Of a stretch of 5,702 bases of DNA, positions 1-5,702 are shown piece after piece. The notes below the pieces were generated by a model that worked only from the letters and a program-made list of their open reading frames with translations, was not told the DNA's origin and searched no databases. The DNA comes from PHET01 sp038202795 (GTDB taxonomy: Bacteria > Actinomycetota > Coriobacteriia > Anaerosomatales > PHET01): the NCBI GenBank assembly GCA_038202795.1, contig JBBREQ010000129.1, forward strand, positions 1 through 5,702, in the 5' to 3' direction. Both the position numbers and the translations under genes were made by a program. Numbering within the stretch: position 1 is the first letter of the stretch; each line of letters opens with the position of its first letter.

Positions 1-654
1 GGCTACTATCGCAAGATGGTCGACCTTCTTGAGGCCACTCCCTCGAAGGCGAACGAACCTCTCCTGGAGAGCGCGTACTTCTATCTGGGCACCGCGTTGA
101 TGGAACAGAAGGACTACCAAGACGCTTCCGGCTACTTCAAAGCTGCATTGCGACTGAGGCGGGACGCTTCCGACACGCACTACGCGCTCGCCGTGTCTTT
201 GCGTGAGCTCGGAGCCGATGAGGGATACCGGGAGTCGCTCGAGAACACGCTCCTGTTCGACCCCAAGATGCCCGAGGCGAACTACGACCTCGGCCAGGTA
301 CTTGTTGAGGAGGGGGACTTGGCAAGCGCGGCTGAGCACTTCCGTACCTCGGTTGATGCTGCGCCAGGAGTGGACAAGCCAGCTGACGCTCTCAACAAGC
401 TTGGCCCCTTCGAGAAGCGACTGGCTGCGGCGCAGAGACTCGCCGGCTCAGATCCCGATAAGGCCCTCGTCGAGGCGCGGATAGCGGTCGCGCTCGATCC
501 CCAGTCGCTCGAGGCCGCGCTCGTGATGGCCAAGGCCCACGAGGATTCCGGAGACAAGACCAAAGCCGCTGATTCCTACAAACGCGCACTCGAGATCGAC
601 GAGCAGAACGCCACCGCGAAAGACGGCCTCAAGAGGGTGACTGATGGTGACTGA
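1..654 (+). CDS. TPR-repeat protein, 5'-truncated by window edge
   Basis: The frame is open from base 1 (reading GYYRKM...) to TGA at 652-654, giving 217 residues. The Met at base 16 sits inside a helical repeat and has no clear Shine-Dalgarno upstream, so the true start probably lies before the window. About five tetratricopeptide repeats can be recognised by their alternating small and aromatic positions: roughly residues 24-57 (YLGTALMEQKDYQDASGYF), 57-89, 91-123 (YDLGQVLVEEGDLASAAEHF), a degenerate one around 130-165, and 170-204 (AKAHEDSGDKTKAADSYKRA). TPR arrays are protein-protein scaffolds and have no catalytic role. No signal peptide or membrane helix is visible in this part. It overlaps the next gene by 11 nt, so the two are probably translationally coupled and their products may work together. 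The specific function is unknown. Confidence 0.88.
   Translation, partial: GYYRKMVDLLEATPSKANEPLLESAYFYLGTALMEQKDYQDASGYFKAALRLRRDASDTHYALAVSLRELGADEGYRESLENTLLFDPKMPEANYDLGQVLVEEGDLASAAEHFRTSVDAAPGVDKPADALNKLGPFEKRLAAAQRLAGSDPDKALVEARIAVALDPQSLEAALVMAKAHEDSGDKTKAADSYKRALEIDEQNATAKDGLKRVTDGD
631..637 (+). promoter_or_regulatory. Ribosome binding site of the NHL-propeller gene
   Basis: AAGAGGG lies six bases before ATG 644, inside the last codons of the TPR gene. It fixes the start at 644 and supports translational coupling across the 11-nt overlap. Confidence 0.65.
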
Positions 655-2158
655 GACGACTCCCCCTGACTCCTCTCCCCAGAGGACCGCGCCCGCCCGA
701 TTGACGGGGCGCGAACGTCGGCGCCGCATCATCCTATTGGTCGTGCTCGTCGTACTGCTCGCTCTGCTGGCCTACGCGACCTACTACTTCACTCAGAACA
801 GGCGACTTCCGGGCCTGCGTCTGGCCGAACCCGCATCGGTCGTCGAGCCACCACGCTTCCTCTATGCGATCACAGGGGCCGGTACGAACAAGCTGCTCTC
901 GCCCGTTGGTGTGGGGGTAGCCGCCGACGGGCGCGTGTATGCGGTGGATTTCGGCAGGCGCAGGGTGAGTGTGTTCACCAACGACGGCCGATTCCTGTTC
1001 TCGTTCAACAAGACCGACGACGGGGTACTGAGCAACCCTGTTCATCTTGCTGTGAAAGACGGCGAGGTCTGGGTGACCGACCGTCGCCACAGCGCCATCT
1101 TCATCTACGACTTACAGGGCAAGTTCCAGCGCCGTTTCGAGCCACAGAACGAGGAGCTGGAATGGGCCCCGCTGGCCCTTGCGTTCTCGGACAAGGGAGA
1201 GCTCAGGGTCACCGACGTCAACCAGTCAGCGAAGCACCGGCTTCACTACTTCTCGGCTGAGGGCAGCCGCACAGCGACGGTTGGGCGCACGGTCCAGGTC
1301 ACATCGCTCGACGAAGCGCCGGGAGGTTTCTACTTCCCCAACGGTGTCGCCGTGTCCAAGGACGGCAGCGTGTTCGTCTCTGACGGCAATAATCGCCGTG
1401 TTCAAGTCTTCGATGAAAAGGGCGAGTTCAAAGAGATGCTCGACACCTCGGGCGTTCCTCGGGGAATGGCGATAGATGAGAAGGAACAGCTTTACGTAGT
1501 GGACGCGGTGGCTCACACCGTGGATATCTACACGCTCGGTGGCAACCAGCTGACTCAGTTCGGGTCACAGGGGTTCGGCCCGGGTCAGTTCAACTTCCCC
1601 AACGACATCGCGCTCGACGGACGTGGGCGGATCTACGTTTCTGACAGGAGCAATGGACAGGTACAGGTATGGGGTTGGCCGGTCGCCGAGCCTCCCGCGG
1701 TTGCCGCGCCAACGTCCGTTGCTGGCTGGCTTGCCTGCCTGGCGCCGCTCCTTCTCTTGCCGCTGCTGCTTCTCCTTCGCAAGATCCGAATCGTAGTCAC
1801 TCCTGACTTCGTTGAGGCCATCGTCGTTGCCGAGCAGGTCCAAGCAGTTGCCCGCAAGCGCCGTTTGAGGCTGGTCGCTCCAGAGGTGGATCGGGCCCTC
1901 TATGAGGGTCGTACCGAGGAGGGTCTCGATCTCTCCACCATTGTCGAGTTCGAGACGCATTCCGAGTCGGACTCGCGCGCAATCGTCGACAAGATTGCGG
2001 TGCCCGAACGTGACGCGGTCTATCTCTCGATGGCGATGAGAGCCCGTGCGCTGGGCACCTCGGACCGCGAAATGCGCCGCAATGCGGTACTCGCAGACGT
2101 ACGGGTTGTCAGTTTTGAAGACTTCATGCGGGACTATCTCGATGCTGAGCATTCATAA
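644..2158 (+). CDS. Membrane-anchored NHL beta-propeller protein with PIN-like cytoplasmic C-terminus
   Basis: This is a complete 504-residue frame from ATG 644 to TAA 2156-2158. The start is supported by AAGAGGG at 631-637, six bases upstream. Residues 1-28 are polar and end in RRRR. Residues 29-48 form a hydrophobic anchor, which by the positive-inside rule puts the following domain outside. Residues 87-343 hold six NHL-type blades with the pattern 'P.GvAv..dG.vyVsD..n.rVqVf' (for example around 87-121, 231-266 and 318-343), a likely six-bladed propeller. Residues 359-378 are a second, Leu-rich membrane helix, followed by RK. The cytoplasmic tail (379-504) shows IVVTPDFVEA, DAVYLSMAMRARAL and TSDRE, then VRVVSFEDFM, which resembles a small PIN-like fold with acidic residues D388, D457 and D474. 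NHL propellers usually bind proteins or ligands. The PIN assignment is tentative and nuclease activity is not implied. The upstream TPR gene overlaps it, suggesting one envelope-associated complex. Confidence 0.9.
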   Translation: MVTETTPPDSSPQRTAPARLTGRERRRRIILLVVLVVLLALLAYATYYFTQNRRLPGLRLAEPASVVEPPRFLYAITGAGTNKLLSPVGVGVAADGRVYAVDFGRRRVSVFTNDGRFLFSFNKTDDGVLSNPVHLAVKDGEVWVTDRRHSAIFIYDLQGKFQRRFEPQNEELEWAPLALAFSDKGELRVTDVNQSAKHRLHYFSAEGSRTATVGRTVQVTSLDEAPGGFYFPNGVAVSKDGSVFVSDGNNRRVQVFDEKGEFKEMLDTSGVPRGMAIDEKEQLYVVDAVAHTVDIYTLGGNQLTQFGSQGFGPGQFNFPNDIALDGRGRIYVSDRSNGQVQVWGWPVAEPPAVAAPTSVAGWLACLAPLLLLPLLLLLRKIRIVVTPDFVEAIVVAEQVQAVARKRRLRLVAPEVDRALYEGRTEEGLDLSTIVEFETHSESDSRAIVDKIAVPERDAVYLSMAMRARALGTSDREMRRNAVLADVRVVSFEDFMRDYLDAEHS

Positions 2159-2181
2159 TGCATCATGTTTCGTGCGAACCA

Positions 2182-2210
2182 TTGACGCTCCGCTGGGAGC
2201 GGCGTAATCT
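2182..2210 (+). promoter_or_regulatory. Candidate sigma70-type promoter P1
   Basis: TTGACG at 2182-2187 (five of six matches to TTGACA) is separated by exactly 17 bases from TAATCT at 2205-2210. The -10 box keeps the key T, A and final T but is otherwise weak. Transcription would start near 2217, which leaves a leader of about 465 nt before the formate dehydrogenase gene. The spacer contains an inverted repeat, CGCTCC 2186-2191 / GGAGCG 2196-2201. A perfect palindrome begins just after the expected start site. Confidence 0.5.
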
Positions 2211-2221
2211 GAGCGAGCGGA

Positions 2222-2243
2222 GATTGTAACTGCAGTTACAATC
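2222..2243. promoter_or_regulatory. Perfect 22-bp palindrome, probable operator
   Basis: The half-site GATTGTAACTG is followed directly by its exact reverse complement, with no spacer and no mismatch. It is AT-richer than its surroundings and lies at about +5 to +26 relative to candidate promoter P1, a usual place for a repressor. It also lies upstream of the second TTGACA box at 2280. The dyad TTGTAAC..GTTACAA suggests a homodimeric helix-turn-helix regulator. I do not recognise the family: it is not the FNR (TTGAT-N4-ATCAA) or CRP (TGTGA-N6-TCACA) pattern. As RNA it would also fold into a hairpin. Confidence 0.6.
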
Positions 2244-2248
2244 GTGAA

Positions 2249-2270
2249 CGGTCTCCGGCGAGACCGGTCT
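2249..2270 (+). terminator. GC-rich hairpin, possible terminator of the TPR-NHL operon
   Basis: CGGTCTC 2249-2255 pairs perfectly with GAGACCG 2260-2266 around a CGGC loop and is followed by GTCTT. It lies about 90 nt after the NHL-gene stop. The weak T-run makes this less certain than the terminator at 2504. If P1 is the main promoter, this hairpin would instead be part of the leader RNA. Confidence 0.35.
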
Positions 2271-2279
2271 TCACCGCAG

Positions 2280-2306
2280 TTGACACGGCAGTGCAAATAC
2301 GACGAT
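2280..2306 (+). promoter_or_regulatory. Possible second promoter P2 (TTGACA box)
   Basis: A perfect -35 consensus, TTGACA, sits at 2280-2285. The best -10 is poor: GACGAT at 2301-2306 with a 15-base spacer. If used, transcripts would begin near 2313, only about 20 nt before the predicted aptamer, which would be a neat arrangement. The weak -10 suggests that it needs an activator or is not a promoter. Confidence 0.3.
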
Positions 2307-2333
2307 CACCGAGCCCCCCGGACCTACCGCGCA

Positions 2334-2413
2334 CGCGCTGCGCCAAGGTCGTCGGGCCGATAGGGTGTCACCGGGAAACCGGGACGCCTCCCGCGCTTGA
2401 AAAGGCGATCGCG
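2334..2413 (+). promoter_or_regulatory. Candidate Moco/Tuco-type riboswitch aptamer
   Basis: The segment folds into a closed domain. P1 is CGCG 2334-2337 plus CGCC 2341-2344 paired with GGCG 2404-2407 plus CGCG 2410-2413, with a small internal loop. An inner helix is CGGG 2353-2356 / CCCG 2390-2393. An apical hairpin is GGTGTC 2364-2369 plus CCGG 2371-2374, a GAAA tetraloop, then CCGG 2379-2382 plus GACGCC 2383-2388, with A2370 bulged. The 3' side carries GCCTCCCG (2386-2393) followed by GAAAAGG (2399-2405). From memory, the E. coli moaA Moco leader has GCCTCCCG...GGAAAGG in the same order after a hairpin, so the likeness is specific but remembered. The large P3 arm of classical Moco RNAs is absent, as in the shorter tungsten-cofactor (Tuco) form. 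A molybdenum/tungsten enzyme gene downstream fits well. The fold and ligand are inferred. Confidence 0.5.
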
Positions 2414-2420
2414 AATGGCG

Positions 2421-2455
2421 GAACGGTCCCACCGGCGGAAATGGGGGCCGCGTTC
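2421..2455 (+). promoter_or_regulatory. Linker hairpin between aptamer and attenuator
   Basis: GAACG 2421-2425 pairs with CGTTC 2451-2455, and the helix may extend through CCC 2428-2430 / GGG 2445-2447. A competing mini-hairpin, CGGT 2424-2427 / ACCG 2431-2434, is possible. It may be part of the expression platform of the leader. No protein-coding signal is evident here. Confidence 0.3.
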
Positions 2456-2492
2456 GTTGTTGCTGTCGCAAACGGGTAAGGGAGAGCGTCAT

Positions 2493-2693
2493 ATGTGTAC
2501 TTCGACCAGCACAGGACTGGCCCATGCGGCCTCTTCTCGCGCTGGTCTTTTTGTTTGCTCCGGCACGCACGGCTACGACGGGAGAGAGGGCAGCACGATC
2601 CAGCCTATTGCGAGCGGGGTCCCGGTGAGGGGCAGGAGCACAGGATTTGGTCTCACAAACGAAGACCAGAAGGGATACAGGAATGGCAACTAG
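2493..2693 (+). CDS. Possible leader ORF (66 aa) overlapping the fdh start
   Basis: ATG 2493 is preceded by TAAGGGAGAG at 2477-2486 with sensible spacing, and the frame runs to TAG 2691-2693. That stop lies 9 nt inside the formate dehydrogenase gene (start 2683), an 11-nt overlap that would permit translational coupling. The product (MCTSTSTGLAHAASS... ending KGYRNGN) has no domain, signal or membrane segment that I recognise. Its third codon positions are less GC-biased than those of the neighbouring genes. The intrinsic terminator at 2504-2556 lies entirely within its first third, so it is more likely a translated regulatory leader than a functional protein gene. Ribosomes on it would melt the terminator. 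It could also be chance. Confidence 0.3.
   Translation: MCTSTSTGLAHAASSRAGLFVCSGTHGYDGREGSTIQPIASGVPVRGRSTGFGLTNEDQKGYRNGN
2504..2556 (+). terminator. Intrinsic terminator/attenuator in the fdh leader
   Basis: GACCAGC 2504-2510 pairs perfectly with GCTGGTC 2541-2547 and is followed at once by TTTTTGTTT (2548-2556), the only such T-run noticed in this GC-rich window. The 30-nt loop can hold an inner GGCC 2519-2522 / GGCC 2528-2531 stem. It ends about 125 nt before the formate dehydrogenase start and downstream of every promoter candidate found here, so it looks like an attenuator for that gene and not the end of a coding operon. GCTGTC at 2462-2467 can pair with the 5' arm (one bulge) and could serve as an antiterminator. 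Confidence 0.7.
2647..2669 (+). promoter_or_regulatory. Small hairpin at the fdh ribosome binding site
   Basis: GGTCT 2649-2653 pairs with AGACC 2663-2667 and can be extended by T2648-A2668, leaving a 9-nt loop. It ends at the 5' edge of the Shine-Dalgarno region (2668-2675). The same 3' arm can alternatively pair with the terminator's 3' arm far upstream, so the two folds are mutually exclusive. Confidence 0.35.
2668..2675 (+). promoter_or_regulatory. Ribosome binding site of the formate dehydrogenase gene
   Basis: AGAAGGGA ends seven bases before ATG 2683. It decides for this ATG over the in-frame TTG at 2647 and places the twin-arginine motif at residues 14-20, as expected for a Tat signal. 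Confidence 0.75.
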
Positions 2694-5600
2694 GGACACC
2701 GGGCAGCCGTCCTCGGGAATCAGCAGGCGTGATTTCCTGAAGACGACAGCTGCCGCTACAGCGGTGGTCGGTTGCGGTCTGGACTTTGCCTACGATGCAG
2801 AGAAGGCATCTGCGTACGAGGGCCACCCAGACGAGTACACGATCACCACAACGACGTGTCCGTACTGCTCAGCGAGCTGCGGGCAGCGCGTCGTCAAGGT
2901 CAAGGGTTCAAACGAGGTTATCGACATCTATGGTGACTTCGAGTCACCGTTCAACGCGGGCGGCCTCTGCTCCAAGGGTGCCGGTTCACTCCAGCTTGTG
3001 AACAACACCCGTCGAATCGGTGCATTCACCGGCACGAACCCCGTGCCCAACATCGACGGCTCGATGGACAACGTGTTCGCCGCCGATGGAACCGCGAACG
3101 GTGTCGCCTACAAGCGCACCGGCAACGGCAACTGGGCGCCCATGGGTCTGCAGGCCGCGTTCGACGAGATCGCACCTGCTCTCATGACCGCTCGCGCTTC
3201 TGACACCGTCGGCTGGGCCGCTGGCAACAGCAAGTCGGTCGCATTCTTCGGCTCATCGCACATCAACAACGAGCCCAACTGGATGTACCGCAAGCTGGTC
3301 GCCGAGTTTGGAACCAGCAACACCGAGCATCAGGCTCGTATATGACACTCGTCCACCGTGGCCGGTCTGGCCGCAGGATTTGGACGAGGCGCAATGACGA
3401 ACAACTGGACGGACCTGGGTAACTCCACCCTGTTCGTCATCATGGGTGCGAACCCCGCCGAGAACCACCCGGCGAGCATCGCGCACATCAACCTCGCGCG
3501 CACGCCTCTTTCGGGCGGGACGAAGACGATTCACGACCGCGCTGGCAACGCCTACACGAGTAGCAAGCCCGCCGCAGAGATGATCGTCATCGACCCCCGC
3601 AAGACGCGCACTGCGCTGCTTGCCGACAAGTACATCCGTATACGCCCGGGTACCGACATCGCATTCATCAACGCGATGGTCGCCTATATCGTCGATGCCA
3701 GCGGAACGGGCACTGGCCTGTCTGCTGCCGGCAACGCGAACAAGAAGGCGCGCTGGGAGGCCTACCACCAGGCGACGGCTGCCAAGAGCATCTACAACGA
3801 TGCAGGCACCAAGCCCACGCCCGCTCGTCCCAAGTACACCGACGCGACGTTCAATGTCGGCACGACCGACTACACGCGTGACGTCCACGCTTCGGGTCTG
3901 GGCACGTTCACCGGTCTTCCCACGGTTGCCGGTACCGGTCTCGACTTCACCGGTACGCCCAACATGTACGGCGCCAACACGGCCTTCACGGCGTTGAAGA
4001 ACCACGTCGCTCCGTACACCCTCGCCGAGGCAGCCAGCATCTGCGGCTGTTCCGCCGACGAGATCAAGTTCGTCGCTGACAAGATCATCGCCAACAGCCG
4101 CTGTTCCAGCGTTGCCGCCGACGGCGACGCCTTCACGGCGACCCTGAACGATCCCAAGCTCGCTAACTATCGCTCCACGACGTTCATGTACGCCATGGGC
4201 CTGACGCAGCACACCTGCGGCTCCCAGAACGTCAAGTCCTTCGCGGTCATCCAGACCCTGATGGGCAACATGGGCCGCTCCGGCGGCGGCATCAACGCGC
4301 TGCGCGGCATCCACAACGTCCAGGGTTCGACTGACATGGGCCTGCTCTACCACCTGATCCCGGGTTACTCCGGCAACCCGACCGGCACGTTCGGCAGCTA
4401 TATGGACGGCCTGTACGGCAACCGCCTGAACGGCGCCGATGGTAGCGGTGTGCACGATCCCTACGTATTCGCCAATGGTGGGTTGCAGCAGAAGGGCTTC
4501 TGGTCGATGACCAAGGCGTTCTTCGGCGACACGAGCTACCGTGGCACCTGGTTCGCGATGGGCGAGACGGCCTCGGTTCTTCCTGAGAACAAGGCCACGA
4601 TGGATGCGCTCTTCGGACTGTGGCCCAAGGGCAACGGCGACAACCACGTGAAGATGTTCCGTAAGATGCACCCCAGCTATGCGGAGGCGGACAAGATCAA
4701 GGCGGTCGTGTGCTGGGGGCAGAACCCCGCCGTCACCGAGCCTAACCAAGGTTCTGTGCGCGAAGGGCTCAAGGATCTCGACCTGCTGGTCTGCGTGGAC
4801 ATGTTCGAGAACGAGACCGCCTCTTGCGACCGCAAGGCGGCTGGCGTCACGTACCTGATTCCCGCGTGTTCGCACGTCGAGGAAGCCGGTTCGGCCACCA
4901 ACTCCGGTCGCGTGCTCCAGTGGCGCGATCAGAACGTAGCTCCGCAGGGCAACTCGAAGACCGACGTCGAGCTGCTCATGCGCTTCGCCTACGCCCTTAA
5001 CGGCGCCGGTGCGTTCAACCACATCAAGACGGTGTGGACGGCGCTCGGTCAGCCCACGTGGGATCCGTACGTGAAGCTGTGGGCCGAGCAGTACGGCTGG
5101 ACCCCTGGTGACGCGTTCGACTCCGAGGTCTCGGCTGTCAAGGCCTACAAGCAGATGTGCGCACCACAGAACAACGGTGGCGCACTCTGGATCTACCTCG
5201 ACGCATGGGACGGGGATACGTCGACCCGTGGTGGCGGTTGGCCCGCACACGGCATCCGCGCCAAGTCCCGCGTCGGTACCGATCTCGACGCCAACAACAC
5301 CACTGGCGGACACCTGCTCTACAAGAACTGGGGCTACGCATGGTTGATCAACAGGCGCGTCCTGTACACCAACGGCGACACCCCGTGGGACGTCAGTGAC
5401 GGCTTCCAGGGTCCCGACCTTGTGGCTCGTCTCTTCGTCAGCCACAACGCTTCGGTCATCAACTACTCGACGGCGTACCGCACCATCCATCGCATGATGG
5501 ACAAACCGTACCTTCCGGGTGGCGCGACCCCAGCCGGGTCTGCACTCGCCGGTCGCTTCCCGTGGCACACGGAGCCCTACGAGACTCCTCGTCCCGAGGT

Positions 5601-5702
5601 CGCTGCGGTCTATGGCTACAACAGCTCGGTGAGCACGGCAGTCAACCCGACTACCGGCCCGAGGAACTGCACGTTCAACGGCACCAACGGTCTCTCCGCG
5701 AC
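2683..5702 (+). CDS. fdnG: Selenocysteine-containing formate dehydrogenase, catalytic alpha subunit (3'-truncated)
   Basis: This subunit oxidises formate to CO2 at a bis-MGD molybdenum or tungsten centre and passes electrons through a [4Fe-4S] cluster to partner subunits. It is outside the cytoplasmic membrane if exported as predicted. Visible landmarks: Tat motif SRRDFLK (residues 14-20) with possible cleavage after ASA (42-44); cluster ligands C59, C62, C66 and C96 (CPYCSASC...GGLCSKG) with K98 as the conserved relay lysine; in-frame TGA at residue 221 in HQARI-Sec-H222, followed by STVAGLAAGFGRGAMTN; the bis-MGD region GSQNVKSFAVIQTLMGNMGRSGGG; and LRG...NVQGSTDMG with R541 at the family's catalytic-arginine position. 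Apart from TGA the frame stays open to the window end (1006 codons). By alignment from memory with E. coli FdnG (about 1015 aa), the C-terminal molybdopterin-binding domain still lies ahead, so the full protein is probably about 1150 residues. FdoG-type is equally possible. Beta and gamma subunits would be expected downstream. Confidence 0.96.
2722..2814 (+). other. Tat signal peptide with lipobox-like VVGC
   Basis: Residues 14-44 hold SRRDFLK, a short Ala/Thr/Val h-region, then V28-V29-G30-C31, which fits the lipobox pattern [LVI][ASTVI][GAS]C. ASA at 42-44 offers a conventional signal peptidase I site instead. The sequence alone cannot tell whether the mature enzyme is lipid-anchored or freely cleaved. 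Confidence 0.6.
3343..3345 (+). other. Recoded UGA codon (selenocysteine 221)
   Basis: TGA sits between ATA (Ile220) and CAC (His222), exactly where Sec or Cys occurs in the formate dehydrogenase family (from memory, E. coli FdnG has QARV-Sec-HGPTVA). The same frame continues with strongly conserved family sequence for about 785 more codons, so this is recoding and not a nonsense mutation. Confidence 0.96.
3346..3388 (+). promoter_or_regulatory. Bacterial SECIS element
   Basis: Directly after the TGA, CTCGTCC 3348-3354 pairs perfectly with GGACGAG 3382-3388. Above an internal loop, GTGGCC 3358-3363 pairs with GGCCGC 3369-3374 (one T-G wobble, T3359-G3373) under the five-base apical loop GGTCT 3364-3368. 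The loop begins at the 19th base after TGA, and T3359 is at the place of the U17 needed for SelB binding in E. coli fdhF; the loop G and T are also kept. The element lies wholly within coding sequence and would recruit SelB carrying Sec-tRNA. Confidence 0.92.

Noticed and set aside
2186..2201. Terminator directly after the NHL gene
   Set aside because: The 6-bp stem lacks a following T-run and lies within a promoter-like spacer.
2280..2297. Sigma54-type promoter (TGACACG...TGCA)
   Set aside because: The -24 GG is missing and the -12 GC spacing does not fit, despite sigma54 control of E. coli fdhF.
2360..2405. c-di-GMP-I (GEMM) riboswitch, suggested by GGAAACC and GGGACGC
   Set aside because: The conserved GCAAAGCC segment and the second stem-receptor are absent.
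2291..2479. GTG-started 62-codon frame across the aptamer
   Set aside because: No Shine-Dalgarno sequence and no recognisable product; its codons coincide with paired RNA segments.
2647..2682. TTG at 2647 as the fdh start
   Set aside because: ATG 2683 has a well-placed AGAAGGGA and gives a normal Tat N-terminus.
2271..2699. 142-codon minus-strand frame over the leader
   Set aside because: Arg/Pro-rich composition with no domain, and it covers a region explained by regulatory RNA structure.
2683..3345. Short protein ending at TGA 3343 (nonsense mutation or pseudogene)
   Set aside because: Family-conserved sequence continues in the same frame, the TGA is at the Sec position, and a SECIS hairpin follows.
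3253..5568. 771-codon open frame on the minus strand
   Set aside because: It lies entirely antisense to the formate dehydrogenase gene, has no recognisable domain, and is the usual mirror-frame artefact of GC-biased coding sequence.

Overview
This GC-rich window looks like part of the chromosome of an anaerobic or facultatively anaerobic bacterium that makes selenoproteins. A high-GC, Gram-positive-type lineage such as an anaerobic actinobacterium (Coriobacteriia-like) would fit the codon use and the envelope-protein style. That placement is a guess, because the window holds no phylogenetic marker. All genes read on the + strand.

Left part (1-2158): the end of a TPR-repeat protein overlaps by 11 nt a 504-residue membrane protein. 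That protein has an N-terminal anchor, a six-bladed NHL-type beta-propeller predicted outside the membrane, a second transmembrane helix and a cytoplasmic C-terminal domain with PIN-like features. The two genes form the end of an operon whose job the window does not reveal.

Middle (2159-2682): about 520 bases that are densely structured. In order I see a sigma70-like promoter (TTGACG-17-TAATCT), a perfect 22-bp palindrome just past its expected start site, a GC-rich hairpin that could end the upstream operon, a second TTGACA box, a folded element resembling a Moco/Tuco (molybdenum/tungsten cofactor) riboswitch, a small open frame with a good Shine-Dalgarno sequence, and inside that frame a convincing intrinsic terminator. 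The terminator lies upstream of a molybdenum/tungsten enzyme gene, so the layout reads as a regulated leader: aptamer, then attenuator, then structural gene.

Right part (2683 to the window end): the large catalytic subunit of a Tat-exported, selenocysteine-containing formate dehydrogenase (FdnG/FdoG-type), cut off by the window edge before its C-terminal cofactor-binding domain. The in-frame TGA at 3343-3345 sits in HQARI-Sec-H and is followed by a bacterial SECIS hairpin. That hairpin has a GGTCT apical loop starting at the 19th nucleotide after TGA, the same geometry I recall for E. coli fdhF. A caller that stops at TGA would wrongly split this gene into a 220-residue fragment and a headless remainder.

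Taken together, the right half describes a formate-oxidising respiratory enzyme that needs selenium, an Fe-S cluster and a molybdenum or tungsten pterin cofactor. Its leader appears built to sense that cofactor. The partner subunits (FdhB-like ferredoxin, membrane cytochrome) and the SelA/B/C/D machinery are not in the window.
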